A stretch of 17,613 nt of DNA from Deltaproteobacteria bacterium (GTDB taxonomy: Bacteria; Myxococcota_A; UBA9160; SZUA-336), in contig DAOUZG010000008.1 of assembly GCA_030665705.1 (NCBI GenBank), positions 1 to 17,613 on the forward strand, given 5' to 3'. This document shows, in pieces, positions 1-6,971 of this stretch. Under the pieces are notes generated by a model that was given only the letters and a program-made list of their open reading frames with translations, did no database searches and was not told the DNA's origin. Made by a program: the position numbers and the translations under genes. Positions within the stretch are counted from its first letter, which is position 1. The number at the start of each line of letters is the position of its first letter.

Positions 1-30
1 CACGCCGCGCGACTGCGTGCGCGGCTTGCC
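1..30 (-). repeat. Partial copy of dispersed intergenic repeat, cut by window edge
   Basis: Read on the minus strand, positions 30-17 give GGCAAGCCGCGCAC. This differs by one base from the block at 5925-5938 and by two from the reverse complement of 15051-15064. The flanking bases are also a GC-rich CGCG alternation, as in the other copies. The rest of the unit, if present, lies beyond the window. A 14-base GC-rich match alone is weak; it gains weight because all three copies lie in intergenic DNA. Confidence 0.4.
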
Positions 31-63
31 AGGCCCCTCCCGCTGGTACCGCCCCTGCGTAAA

Positions 64-132
64 GCGGCGAGGCTGGATTCCCTTCCGGGTGGCCGGCGGG
101 GGTGGGGCCCGGAAGGGAACCAGCCAAGCCGC
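64..132. other. Long near-perfect hairpin in non-coding DNA
   Basis: The left arm 71-89 (GGCTGGATTCCCTTCCGGG) pairs with 108-125 over 18 base pairs with a single bulged A at 77. After a 2/2 internal loop the stem continues with GCGGC 64-68 against GCCGC 128-132, giving about 23 base pairs around an 18-base G-rich loop. Neither side has a run of four or more T residues, so it is not a typical intrinsic terminator, although the minus strand has TTT just after the stem. It could end an upstream transcript, be a structured RNA, or be a miniature element. No gene is supported in 1-270. Confidence 0.6.
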
Positions 133-222
133 AGGGCACGCTCACAGGGGTACCCGACGGGCGCGGAAGGAATGGGACCGAGGCGCGGGGCGGTGTTGTC
201 GCGCGGGGGCGGCGCCGCCTGA

Positions 223-228
223 GATAAT
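223..228 (+). promoter_or_regulatory. Possible -10 element upstream of the deacetylase gene
   Basis: GATAAT is one mismatch from the sigma-70 -10 consensus and sits about 48 bases before the probable GTG start at 271. A 12-bp perfect palindrome (GGCGGCGCCGCC, 208-219) lies just upstream. No good -35 is seen at 16-18 bases; TTGTCG at 196-201 is 21 bases away. This is a weak call. Confidence 0.25.
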
Positions 229-270
229 CACTGGCCCCTGAGACGGGACCGGATTCGAGGAGATGGATTG

Positions 271-1143
271 GTGAAAACGGTGGAACGGCTGGGGTTCGGG
301 AAGGAGGATCGCGTGGTCGTCGTGCACGTCGACGACGTCGGGATGTGTCACGCCGGAAACGAGGGGGCGCTGCGCGCACTCGAGGGGGCCGCCACCTGCG
401 GGAGCGTCATGGTGCCCTGTCCCGCGTTTGAGGAGATTGCACGGATCGCACGCGAGCGCGCGGACCTCGACCTGGGGGTCCACCTGACGCTCAATGCGGA
501 GTACGAGACCTACCGGTGGGGGCCGCTTCGGGACGACGTGCCCGGGCTCGTGTCGCCGGATGGGGGGATGTGGCGAACGACCGCCGAGACCGTGGACAAC
601 GCAACGCCCGAGGAGGTGGAACGGGAGCTGCGGGCCCAGGTCGACCGCGCGCTCGAGGCCGGTATCGACGTCACCCACCTCGATACGCACATGGGGACAG
701 CCCTCGAGCCCAAGTTCGCCCACGTCTACGCCGAGCTGGCCCTCGACTATCAGCTTCCGGTGTTCCTACCGCGGGTCGACCGTTCCCAGCTCGAGGGTCT
801 CGGAATGGGAGACCGCTACGAGGTCTACGCCCGATTGATCGATCGGGCGGAGGGCGCGGGGCTTCCCGTTCTTGACCACTTCAACATCGATTCCCTCTCG
901 TTTTCTCCGGGAACCGGTGCCGAGCACAACGCGCGACGCCTCGACGGGCTGGGACCCGGGCTTTCCTGGCTACTCATCCACGCGGCGCGGGGTGGGCCGG
1001 AGCTCGAGTCGATCACGCCGGACTGGCGCCAACGGGACGAGGAGCACCGCATCTACTCGGACGGGACCATGGAACAGACGTTCTCGCGGGCGGGGGTGCG
1101 GCGGATCGGGCTGCGTCCCCTGCGCGACCTGGTTCGCGCTTAG
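271..1143 (+). CDS. ChbG/YdjC-type carbohydrate deacetylase-like protein
   Basis: A 290-residue predicted cytoplasmic protein of the YdjC/ChbG family, metal-dependent hydrolases that remove acetyl groups from N-acetylated sugars such as chito-oligosaccharides. The family's metal and catalytic residues are visible: the Asp pair in HVDDVG (D21, D22), the His in GVHLTL (H71), and the His-x-Asp-x-His cluster HLDTH (H136, D138, H140). No signal peptide is seen. GTG at 271 is preferred because GAGGAG (257-262) sits 8 bases upstream; TTG at 268 is an alternative. Its TAG stop overlaps the stop codon of the convergent gene on the other strand. The substrate cannot be told from sequence. The family call is firm, but deacetylation itself is inferred from the family. 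Confidence 0.85.
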   Translation: MKTVERLGFGKEDRVVVVHVDDVGMCHAGNEGALRALEGAATCGSVMVPCPAFEEIARIARERADLDLGVHLTLNAEYETYRWGPLRDDVPGLVSPDGGMWRTTAETVDNATPEEVERELRAQVDRALEAGIDVTHLDTHMGTALEPKFAHVYAELALDYQLPVFLPRVDRSQLEGLGMGDRYEVYARLIDRAEGAGLPVLDHFNIDSLSFSPGTGAEHNARRLDGLGPGLSWLLIHAARGGPELESITPDWRQRDEEHRIYSDGTMEQTFSRAGVRRIGLRPLRDLVRA

Positions 1144-2126
1144 AAGTCAGCGGGAAGACGCACGCGGAGCCCCCGCTTGTCCAGCTCTTCGAGAAACAGG
1201 CCAGGGTTCAACGCTTCTCTTTGCGTGAGGAGCCCCGCCGGGACGCGCCCTCCGAGCAAGGCCCGGACGATGGTCCCGACCGCGGCTGCAGCCGCCTGGA
1301 TCACGCTGGACGCCTCCACCTCGACGCGTGCCTCGCGTTGGTCGGAGGAGTGAGCTGCCGCAACCGCGACGAATTCCGACGGCTCTGAGCGGCGACCCAG
1401 AAGGCGCAGCGCAGTACGGGCCAGCGGCCCCGTCTCCAGCTCGAGGTACTCCAGGCTGCCCACACAGTGCGAGTCGGCAAAGCCGTCCAGCTCGATTGCC
1501 GGGATCAGGCCCACGGGCCAGGTTCCTACCGGTTCCGGAAAGCGCCAGCGGCGCGGAGGCGCGGAACGCGCTCCGGGCGGGCTCGATCGGGTTGAAGCTC
1601 GGCGGTCCTGATGCGCCTGCTCCACGGCCTGCCGTGCGGTCTCGGTTCCGCGCCAGGGGCCGGTGGTGGCGATGGAGAGGCGGTCGATCTCCGGGAGCCG
1701 CCGGACGAGGTACTCCGCGAGCACTCCGGGGATGCCGGGCACCGCACCGGCCCCCAGGACGACCGGAACCTGGGCGGTCCAGGCGCGCTCCGCAAGGTTC
1801 GTGGTGACCCTGGGATCGAGGAGTTCGGGCGAGAGCCCGACAAAGGGCACTCGGCACTCGAGGGCCGCGTTGAGGGCGGCGAGCCCCTCGCTCCCGGGGC
1901 AGCAGACGAACACCTCTGCCCCCGGCAGGAGGGAGCGGAGCGTGCGCGGATCGGCGGCGTCCGCGTAGACGCCCTGGACGTTCTCGCCGAACGCCATGGC
2001 GGCCTGCTCGGCTCGCTGGACGCTTCGCCCTGCGAGCGCAATCCGGACCTCTGCGGTCTCCGTGAGCTCGCGAACACACGCGAGACCGACGATTCCGTAA
2101 CCCCCCACGACGAGCACCTGGCCCAT
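1140..2126 (-). CDS. Saccharopine dehydrogenase-like NAD(P)-binding protein
   Basis: A 328-residue protein starting with a Rossmann fold: VLVVGGYGIVG near the N-terminus is the glycine-rich dinucleotide-binding loop, and LAGRS about 20 residues later matches the family's second strand. The segment GAGAVPGIPGVLAEYL near residues 124-140 matches the AGxxPG turn of saccharopine dehydrogenase-like proteins. These proteins are putative oxidoreductases of uncertain substrate, and many are not lysine-pathway enzymes. ATG at 2126 has no clear ribosome-binding site. The gene lies 65 bases downstream of the Nudix gene on the same strand, so co-transcription is possible. The intervening DNA contains a run of eight G residues (2167-2174). 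The TAA stop overlaps the deacetylase stop. Residues near 170-200 are rich in Arg, Ser and Pro and look poorly conserved. Confidence 0.75.
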   Translation of the reverse strand: MGQVLVVGGYGIVGLACVRELTETAEVRIALAGRSVQRAEQAAMAFGENVQGVYADAADPRTLRSLLPGAEVFVCCPGSEGLAALNAALECRVPFVGLSPELLDPRVTTNLAERAWTAQVPVVLGAGAVPGIPGVLAEYLVRRLPEIDRLSIATTGPWRGTETARQAVEQAHQDRRASTRSSPPGARSAPPRRWRFPEPVGTWPVGLIPAIELDGFADSHCVGSLEYLELETGPLARTALRLLGRRSEPSEFVAVAAAHSSDQREARVEVEASSVIQAAAAAVGTIVRALLGGRVPAGLLTQREALNPGLFLEELDKRGLRVRLPADF

Positions 2127-2191
2127 CGCGCGAGAATCTACTCAATTCGACGGGATCGGGGAGTCCGGGGGGGGCTTTCCGGGAGCGCGGG

Positions 2192-2995
2192 TCAGGGTTT
2201 CTCCGGCAGGGACTCGGTGATTCGGTATCCCGCGTCCTCGGGGATGACCACGACGCGCTTCCCTTCTCGCTCGATCACGGTGGGGAGGACCGGGACGACC
2301 GGGCGGCGCCGAGATTCCGCGAGCGCCTCTGCCGCGCTTCCGAAGCGACACAGCGTCTCCAGGTTCACGGCGGTGGGGAAGATGATCCGGCGCATGCCCC
2401 CATGCATCTGCTCGAGCGCATCCTCCGGTCGGATCCAGATGTGGTCCGTCGTCTCCACACCGTCATGGCTCGCGGTCTGGTCGTCAGGCGCGAGAGCCGT
2501 GAAGAATACGGTGTCGAACCGCTTCGGCGACTTCTCCGGCGTGATCCAGTGCGCGTGAACGGCGAGGCGGTCGGCAGCGAGCTCGAGGTCGAAACGCTCG
2601 ACGATCTCACGGAATCGCGTCCTGCCCGCCTGGAGCTGCAACCGGTAGGGCGCGATCTCTTCGACCTCGTCGGCCCCCAGCAGACCCCCCGTCCCGCGAC
2701 GTCGCGCCAGGAGAATGCCCGCCTCCTCGAACGTCTCCCGGATCGCCGCGACGAAGAAGGCCTGCGCGGTCCTCGGCGGAACGTGCGCCACCAGGCGCGT
2801 GGCGTCCGCGGGCGTCACCCCGGTGATGTGATCGGCAAGCGCGTGGTCTTGGTCCTCCACCCGCCCTCCCGGAAAGACGTACATGTCCGGCAGGAACGCG
2901 CTCCTCGAGTGGCGCTCCGTCATCAAGACCTCAGGGGAAACCGAGCCGTCGCGTAGGAGGATCACGGTGGCGGCGGGAACGGGCTCGACCGGCAT
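2192..2995 (-). CDS. Nudix hydrolase, NUDT19-like with split Nudix box
   Basis: A 267-residue Nudix-fold hydrolase, a family that cleaves nucleoside diphosphates linked to another moiety. The start of the Nudix box, FPGGRVEDQD, is at residues 41-50, but the metal-binding half REtfEEaG (R86, E87, E90, E91, G93) comes about 28 residues later than in the standard GX5EX7REUXEEXGU motif. An insertion at this place is typical of the NUDT19/RP2 group, whose characterised members hydrolyse acyl-CoA and CoA species. An acyl-CoA role here is inference. ATG at 2995 is chosen because GGAGAG lies 6 bases upstream and the domain begins at once with PVPAATVILL. The frame stays open upstream to 3118, but that segment would overlap the divergent gene and looks non-conserved. 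Confidence 0.85.
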   Translation of the reverse strand: MPVEPVPAATVILLRDGSVSPEVLMTERHSRSAFLPDMYVFPGGRVEDQDHALADHITGVTPADATRLVAHVPPRTAQAFFVAAIRETFEEAGILLARRRGTGGLLGADEVEEIAPYRLQLQAGRTRFREIVERFDLELAADRLAVHAHWITPEKSPKRFDTVFFTALAPDDQTASHDGVETTDHIWIRPEDALEQMHGGMRRIIFPTAVNLETLCRFGSAAEALAESRRRPVVPVLPTVIEREGKRVVVIPEDAGYRITESLPEKP

Positions 2996-3102
2996 CAGGC
3001 TCTCTCCGTTGGGGCTGTAGGATCTCACAGCGTGGGGAGGCATGCATACGGAGCCTGGAGGCGCCTGCGGGGGAACGGGGCATCGAGTAGGATCCCTGAG
3101 CC

Positions 3103-3654
3103 GTGAGCCCGGGTCCACACAACGTCGAGGTTCGTCTGCGGGAGCTCTACTCCTCCGAACGGGTCCGCGGTCGCATCGAGGAGCTCGTGGAACGGCTCTA
3201 CCGAGACTACGCGGACTCGCCCGTCACGTTCCTCGTGATTGCCGAAGGGGCGCAACGGTTCGCGGACCGTCTCGTTGAAGGTCTTCGGGCGCGCAACGTG
3301 AACCCCGACCTCGTCGTGCTGCGGGCCCGGCGCACGCACGGCACGACACTGGGAGAGGTCGAGATCGACGCGCTCGACCCCTCGCAGTTCGAGGGCCGCG
3401 ACCTCCTGGTCGTGGATGACATTGCAGATGAAGGGCGCACCCTCGAAGCGGTTCTCGCGCTCATCGAGGAGGGGGAGCCGCGCTCGGTGCGCGTGGCCGT
3501 GCTGGTCAGCAAGCACGCGGGGCGGAAGGTGGCGATTCCGCTCGATTACGTCGGCTTCGACGTCGAAGACGGCTGGGTGGTCGGGTTCGGGATGGACCTG
3601 GATGGTCGGTTCCGCGAGCTCGACAGCCTCGCGTTGGTGGAGCGTTCCGCCTGA
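3103..3654 (+). CDS. Purine phosphoribosyltransferase (hypoxanthine type), divergent
   Basis: A 183-residue type I phosphoribosyltransferase, close in length to bacterial Hpt. The PRPP-binding motif is LLVVDDIADEGRTL (residues 101-114), and the C-terminal KxxxRK...DYVGFDV...WVVGFGMD (137-165) matches the purine-binding and hood regions of hypoxanthine-guanine phosphoribosyltransferases. These enzymes salvage hypoxanthine or guanine with PRPP to IMP or GMP in the cytoplasm. Two differences stand out: the usual Leu-Lys-Gly pyrophosphate loop reads IAEGA (46-50), and the PRPP loop has DEG rather than DTG. The GTG start is drawn at 3103, with a weak AGGA about 11 bases upstream. It diverges from the Nudix gene across 107 bp. 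Purine specificity is probable rather than certain, so no symbol is given. Confidence 0.75.
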   Translation: MSPGPHNVEVRLRELYSSERVRGRIEELVERLYRDYADSPVTFLVIAEGAQRFADRLVEGLRARNVNPDLVVLRARRTHGTTLGEVEIDALDPSQFEGRDLLVVDDIADEGRTLEAVLALIEEGEPRSVRVAVLVSKHAGRKVAIPLDYVGFDVEDGWVVGFGMDLDGRFRELDSLALVERSA

Positions 3655-3684
3655 GGGGGTCTTCGCGGTTCGCCGGCGGGTCAG

Positions 3685-3696
3685 CCTGAGCTCAGG
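3685..3696. other. 12-bp perfect palindrome between convergent genes
   Basis: CCTGAGCTCAGG is a perfect inverted repeat in the short gap between the phosphoribosyltransferase stop (3654) and the propeller gene, overlapping the latter's TGA stop (3694-3692). There is no T tract and no loop, so it is a poor terminator as it stands. It may simply be a chance palindrome. Confidence 0.3.
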
Positions 3697-5641
3697 GGAG
3701 GTCCGCGGCGCTGCAAGTCGACGAGATCGGAGCGTTCCGCGCCCGGAACGCGCCCCGGTTGAAGGTCCCGCTCTGCCCGCGATCCTCGAGGATCTCGCCG
3801 CCGAAGTAAACGCAGTAGCCGACCGGCGTTTCCCCGATTACGAGCCGCGCCCCCAGGCTCCCCTGCGACGGCTCATTCAGCGTAAACGTCACGCCCGGCC
3901 TCGGACAGTTGATCCGCAGCACCTGTCCCGTTCGGATAATCACGGCCCGGCACGGACCCTCCGAACCGTCCTTGTCGAAGTACCGGTAGCCCTTCGGGCT
4001 TCGCGACGCACCCAGGATCTCCCAGTTTTGGGCTGGAAGCGGGATGACGTCGGTCTCCCCGGTCGACGGATTCAGGATCACGACCTCGCCTCCGGACCCG
4101 CTTCCTCCCGCCGACACGGGTCGTGGGTCGGAAGGCGATCCCGTGACGGGAGCCACGACTCCGTCCCTGTCCCGCGAGATCGTGGCGAACCGCGCGACCC
4201 GGGCAACCACCAGCCTCTCGGTTAGCCGGAACCGCTTCCCGGTCAGCAGCCGAAAATCCCCACCGGTGTCACCGTCGATCTGTAAGACGGTGAGCTCCCG
4301 TGAGGGATCCTTCTTCTTGATCAATCCGAGTCGGACCATCCGCCAGACCGCGGCGCCGACGAACACGTTCCCCCCTGGGCCCGCCGCGACCGAGAGCCCC
4401 TCGTCCTCAACGTCGGCATTCCCGTTGACCACCTGGCGCCAGAGCTCCGACCCATCCGTCGCGTCGAGGCGCGCCGTGACGACGTCCCTCCCCGTCAGCG
4501 TCCCGGTCTGACAGCCTACGACCACCGGATCGCCACCGGGCTCCACGATCAGGTCGCGAGCCTCGTCGAAGCCATCCGCGGGCCCGTTCAAGCGGTAGGT
4601 CCAGAGTGGGGAGCCGTTTGCCGCGTTCAGCGCAATCACCGCCAGGTCCGCTTCGCTCGATGCGCCGACGAGACGCCCGGCGACAAAGACCTGCCCGCCG
4701 TCATCGGTCGCTACGGCGACCGCCTGATCGGCTCCCGACACTCCTCCGTCTCGCTCGTACCGCCAGATCGTCGTTCCGTTGCTCCCGGAGAGCTTCAGTG
4801 CGATGAGATCCCGCGCCGTCCCGGCGTTGGTGACGAGTCCTCCGACCAGCACATCGCCGCTCGCGTCGAACGCAACCGAATACGCCTGGTCGGTCCCGCT
4901 CGCGCTTCCCATGATCTCGCGCCGCCACAGCTCCGCGCCATTCGCCCCCGCGAGCTTCACGACGGCTATGTCCTCGCCACTTTCGATGTTGCGCACGAAC
5001 CCGGCGGCCACCACGTCGCCCGAGGCGTCCACCGCAACGGCCACGGCCTCCTCGCTGTCGTTGGACGTTCCGTTCCACCCGTAGCGCCAGAGCTCCGTCC
5101 CGTTGGCAGACGCAAGCCGGACGACGGTGAAGTCCCAGTTGGTTCCGGTGTTGTCCAGACGTCCCGCCGCGACCACATCCCCCCCGTCGAACCGCGCGAG
5201 GTCCGCGGCCTCGTCGCCCGCGCCGCTGGTTCCGTTGAGCTCGGTCCGCCAGATCTCCGAGCCGTCCACGGTGGAGAGTCTCGCGACCAGGAAATCCAGG
5301 GACGTGCCTACGTTGAACACCGACCCCGCGATGACGACGCCTTCGCTCGGGGACGGAATCGACACGATCGCGCGGCCCTGCCCGGGAAGGGTGGAGGTTC
5401 CGGTGACCGTGTGGCGCCAGATCTCCAAGCCGCCCTCACCGTCTAGCTTGACAGCCGTGAAGTCGAGGACCGTGCCGACCGCTAGGACGTCTCCGGCCTC
5501 GTCGCTTGTCACCTCACGGGCTTCGCCGTTCGAGTTCGGGACAGTGTTAACAAAGGTCCGCCATGCCGCAGCCGGTTCACACAGCAACAGGATCACGGCA
5601 CCGCAGAGCACTGCGGCCCGCAGGCGGCTCGGTCTCTCCAT
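3692..5641 (-). CDS. Secreted PQQ/SBBP-like beta-propeller protein
   Basis: A 649-residue exported protein. The N-terminus has a classical signal peptide: basic MERPSR, a hydrophobic core, and AAA before W27 as the likely cleavage site. From about residue 30 to 440 it carries repeats of about 52 residues with the pattern GDVxxAG...D..V.KL...NGxxLWR...NG. Seven copies of the IWR/LWR-type strand are visible plus incomplete ends, suggesting seven to eight propeller blades. A distinct C-terminal module (about 536-649), NWEILGASRSPKGYRYFD followed by GPC, NEPSQGS and GYCVYFGG with conserved-looking cysteines, resembles modules I recall from secreted proteins of uncultured deltaproteobacterial genomes. 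No enzymatic residues are recognised. A scaffold or ligand-binding role outside the cytoplasm is inferred. ATG at 5641 has GGGAG 7 bases upstream. Confidence 0.75.
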   Translation of the reverse strand: MERPSRLRAAVLCGAVILLLCEPAAAWRTFVNTVPNSNGEAREVTSDEAGDVLAVGTVLDFTAVKLDGEGGLEIWRHTVTGTSTLPGQGRAIVSIPSPSEGVVIAGSVFNVGTSLDFLVARLSTVDGSEIWRTELNGTSGAGDEAADLARFDGGDVVAAGRLDNTGTNWDFTVVRLASANGTELWRYGWNGTSNDSEEAVAVAVDASGDVVAAGFVRNIESGEDIAVVKLAGANGAELWRREIMGSASGTDQAYSVAFDASGDVLVGGLVTNAGTARDLIALKLSGSNGTTIWRYERDGGVSGADQAVAVATDDGGQVFVAGRLVGASSEADLAVIALNAANGSPLWTYRLNGPADGFDEARDLIVEPGGDPVVVGCQTGTLTGRDVVTARLDATDGSELWRQVVNGNADVEDEGLSVAAGPGGNVFVGAAVWRMVRLGLIKKKDPSRELTVLQIDGDTGGDFRLLTGKRFRLTERLVVARVARFATISRDRDGVVAPVTGSPSDPRPVSAGGSGSGGEVVILNPSTGETDVIPLPAQNWEILGASRSPKGYRYFDKDGSEGPCRAVIIRTGQVLRINCPRPGVTFTLNEPSQGSLGARLVIGETPVGYCVYFGGEILEDRGQSGTFNRGAFRARNAPISSTCSAADLP

Positions 5642-5734
5642 CTCTCAGCTCCCGCGTCGCCCCGTACCCCTAAGTGTGGTCCGACAACCCCGCAATCGTC
5701 AAGTAAACCCTACCGTTGGCTGGCTCGGAGGCGC

Positions 5735-5778
5735 CCGAGATCTCCCCTCATTCTGACCGAGATCTCCCCTCATTCTGA
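5735..5778. repeat. Perfect tandem duplication of a 22-bp unit
   Basis: Two adjacent identical 22-base copies, 5735-5756 and 5757-5778. Each is CC followed by GAGATCTCCCCTCATTCTGA and contains the palindrome GAGATCTC. Read on the minus strand the unit runs GGTCAGAATGAGGGGAGATC, recalling the tandem GGTCA-type repeats at the ends of IS21-family insertion sequences, although no transposase lies nearby. It lies 94-137 bases upstream of the propeller start, so tandem operator sites are an alternative. The 22-bp period is about two helical turns. Confidence 0.85.
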
Positions 5779-5924
5779 GAGTGGCGCTTGTCGCAGGGAA
5801 CGAGGCGGAATCCGCAAGGAGCTGCGCCTTTCTTTCGTATCCGGCCTCCGGGGGCAGGCGCGCCTGTAACCACCAGATAAGCGGTGACTTTTGCATTCCC
5901 CAGCGGGACTCCCGGCTTTAGGAC

Positions 5925-5968
5925 GGCAAGCCGCGCGCCGTGCGCGAGGCGCGCAGTGAGGCGAAGCC
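5925..5968 (+). repeat. Dispersed intergenic repeat, short copy
   Basis: Two blocks are shared with the reverse complement of the 14955-15064 region. GGCAAGCCGCGCGC (5925-5938) matches 13 of 14 bases, and GCGCGCAGTGAGGCGAAGCC (5949-5968) matches 18 of 20. Here the block starts are 24 bases apart; in the other copy they are 57 apart. Between them a 7-bp stem forms: GCGCGCC (5933-5939) with GGCGCGC (5948-5954). The order and polarity of both blocks are conserved, which argues against chance GC-rich similarity. Confidence 0.55.
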
Positions 5969-5977
5969 GAACGCAGT

Positions 5978-6012
5978 GTGGGTGGCCCAGGCCGCCCTGG
6001 GCCGGGACCCAC
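5978..6012 (-). terminator. Stem-loop at the 3' end of the seven-gene block
   Basis: GTGGGT-GGCCCAG (5978-5990) pairs with CTGGGCC (5997-6003) and ACCCAC (6007-6012), giving 13 base pairs with a 3-base bulge and a GCCGCC loop. It starts within the glycosylase stop codon on the minus strand, exactly where the block's transcript would end. No U-run follows, so it may act as an RNA 3'-end stabiliser or a non-canonical terminator rather than a classical intrinsic one. Confidence 0.4.
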
Positions 6013-6971
6013 TAAGCCCTCCGTGTGAGCTCCGCGTAGGCGTAAACCAGCGCGAGGCCGCGGTAGGGGCGCCACCGTTCCGCAATTGCACGCATTTCGG
6101 CCTCCGTCGCGCGCGAACGGCGGCCCAGGAGTCCCTGCGCCAGGTACTTCACCACTCCGAGATCCGCGCCCGGGAACGCGTCGAGCCGGCCTAGGCCGCG
6201 CAGCAGGGCCGTTTCAGCCGTCCAGCGGCCTACCCCCTTCAACAGGGTGAGCCGCTCGATCACCTCCTCGTCGGGGAGCTCTCCGAGCTCGTCCTCCGAT
6301 AGCTCGCCGGAGGCGAATCGCTGCGCGAGCGAGCGAATCGTCTCGGCCTTCGCCCGGGAGAGCCGAAAGCGCCGGAGCCAGCGGACCGTCTTCGGTGCAA
6401 TATGATCCGGTGTCGGAAAGGCGTGGTACGTCCTCCCTTTCCACCGCGTCTCTTCTCCCAGCGCACGGATGAGCTCATCGCGGATGCTGTAGGCGAACGA
6501 GAGGTTCACCTGCTGCGCCACCACCGCCGTCACCATTGCTTCGAAGAGACTCGGGCAACCGGCGACCCGCAGTCCCCGGAAGGCGCGGATGGCCGGTCCG
6601 AAGATCGGATCCGATCGCATCGCACGGTAGAACGGACGCACATCGGTTCCGGCGCCGAGGGTACGCTCCAGCAGACGGCGGGCCGCGCCGACCGCGTCGG
6701 GATGAGACGCCCCGTGACCGTGGAGCTCGACGCCCAGACGAGCCCTCGAGGGGGGGCCTTCTTGGGAGATTCGGATGAGCACCGGCCGCTTCCGAATGAG
6801 GAGCAGGCGCGTGTAGACGCCGTTTTCCCAGTGGTCGACGGCCTCGGAGAACCGAACCAACCTGGCGATTGTTCGCTCCAACGAGTAGGGCGAGGGGGGA
6901 GTGGTTGTGAAGACGCAGCTCGCCTTCGGGCTCGTGCGTTCGTGATGTGCCGAGCCGGGACGCCGGCTCAC
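6012..6971 (-). CDS. AlkA-type HhH-GPD DNA-3-methyladenine glycosylase
   Basis: A 319-residue DNA glycosylase that removes alkylated bases by cutting the N-glycosidic bond in base excision repair. The helix-hairpin-helix LKGVGRWTAETALLRGLG (about residues 244-261) is followed by the Gly/Pro-Asp segment DAFPGADLGV with catalytic Asp 270. Trp 250 occupies the position that holds the lyase lysine in endonuclease III-type enzymes, so a monofunctional AlkA-like enzyme is predicted. The N-terminal half (SPYSLERTIARLVRF...) resembles the AlkA N-terminal domain. The GTG at 6971 overlaps the phosphatase stop as GTGA, implying translational coupling. There is no ATG choice downstream; a TTG within SLERT is the alternative. 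It is the last gene of the minus-strand block. Confidence 0.85.
   Translation of the reverse strand: MSRRPGSAHHERTSPKASCVFTTTPPSPYSLERTIARLVRFSEAVDHWENGVYTRLLLIRKRPVLIRISQEGPPSRARLGVELHGHGASHPDAVGAARRLLERTLGAGTDVRPFYRAMRSDPIFGPAIRAFRGLRVAGCPSLFEAMVTAVVAQQVNLSFAYSIRDELIRALGEETRWKGRTYHAFPTPDHIAPKTVRWLRRFRLSRAKAETIRSLAQRFASGELSEDELGELPDEEVIERLTLLKGVGRWTAETALLRGLGRLDAFPGADLGVVKYLAQGLLGRRSRATEAEMRAIAERWRPYRGLALVYAYAELTRRA

Larger units (their letters stand above)
5642..6011. other. 370-bp non-coding, structure-rich interval
   Basis: No convincing gene lies here. A 65-residue frame on the minus strand (5896-5699) has no spaced ribosome-binding site and runs through the tandem repeat, so it is not called. 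The interval holds the tandem 22-bp repeat (5735-5778), a perfect palindrome CAGGCGCGCCTG (5855-5866), a copy of the dispersed repeat (5925-5968) and a stem next to the glycosylase stop (5978-6012). TTGACG on the minus strand (5702-5697) could be a -35 for the propeller gene, but no good -10 follows. Confidence 0.6.

Noticed and set aside
17..241. 74-residue frame on the plus strand at the window start
   Set aside because: It runs through both arms of the long hairpin, has Arg/Gly-rich low-information sequence and no ribosome-binding site.
1611..2558. 315-codon open frame on the plus strand
   Set aside because: It spans parts of two recognisable minus-strand genes and their gap, with no recognisable protein features.
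5639..5641. Lipoprotein signal for the propeller protein (LLLC in the N-terminus)
   Set aside because: The residue before Cys is Leu rather than Gly, Ala or Ser, and a good signal peptidase I site (AAA before W27) follows.
5699..5896. 65-residue frame on the minus strand in the structured gap
   Set aside because: It has ATG but no spaced ribosome-binding site and passes through the 22-bp tandem repeat. No family is recognised.
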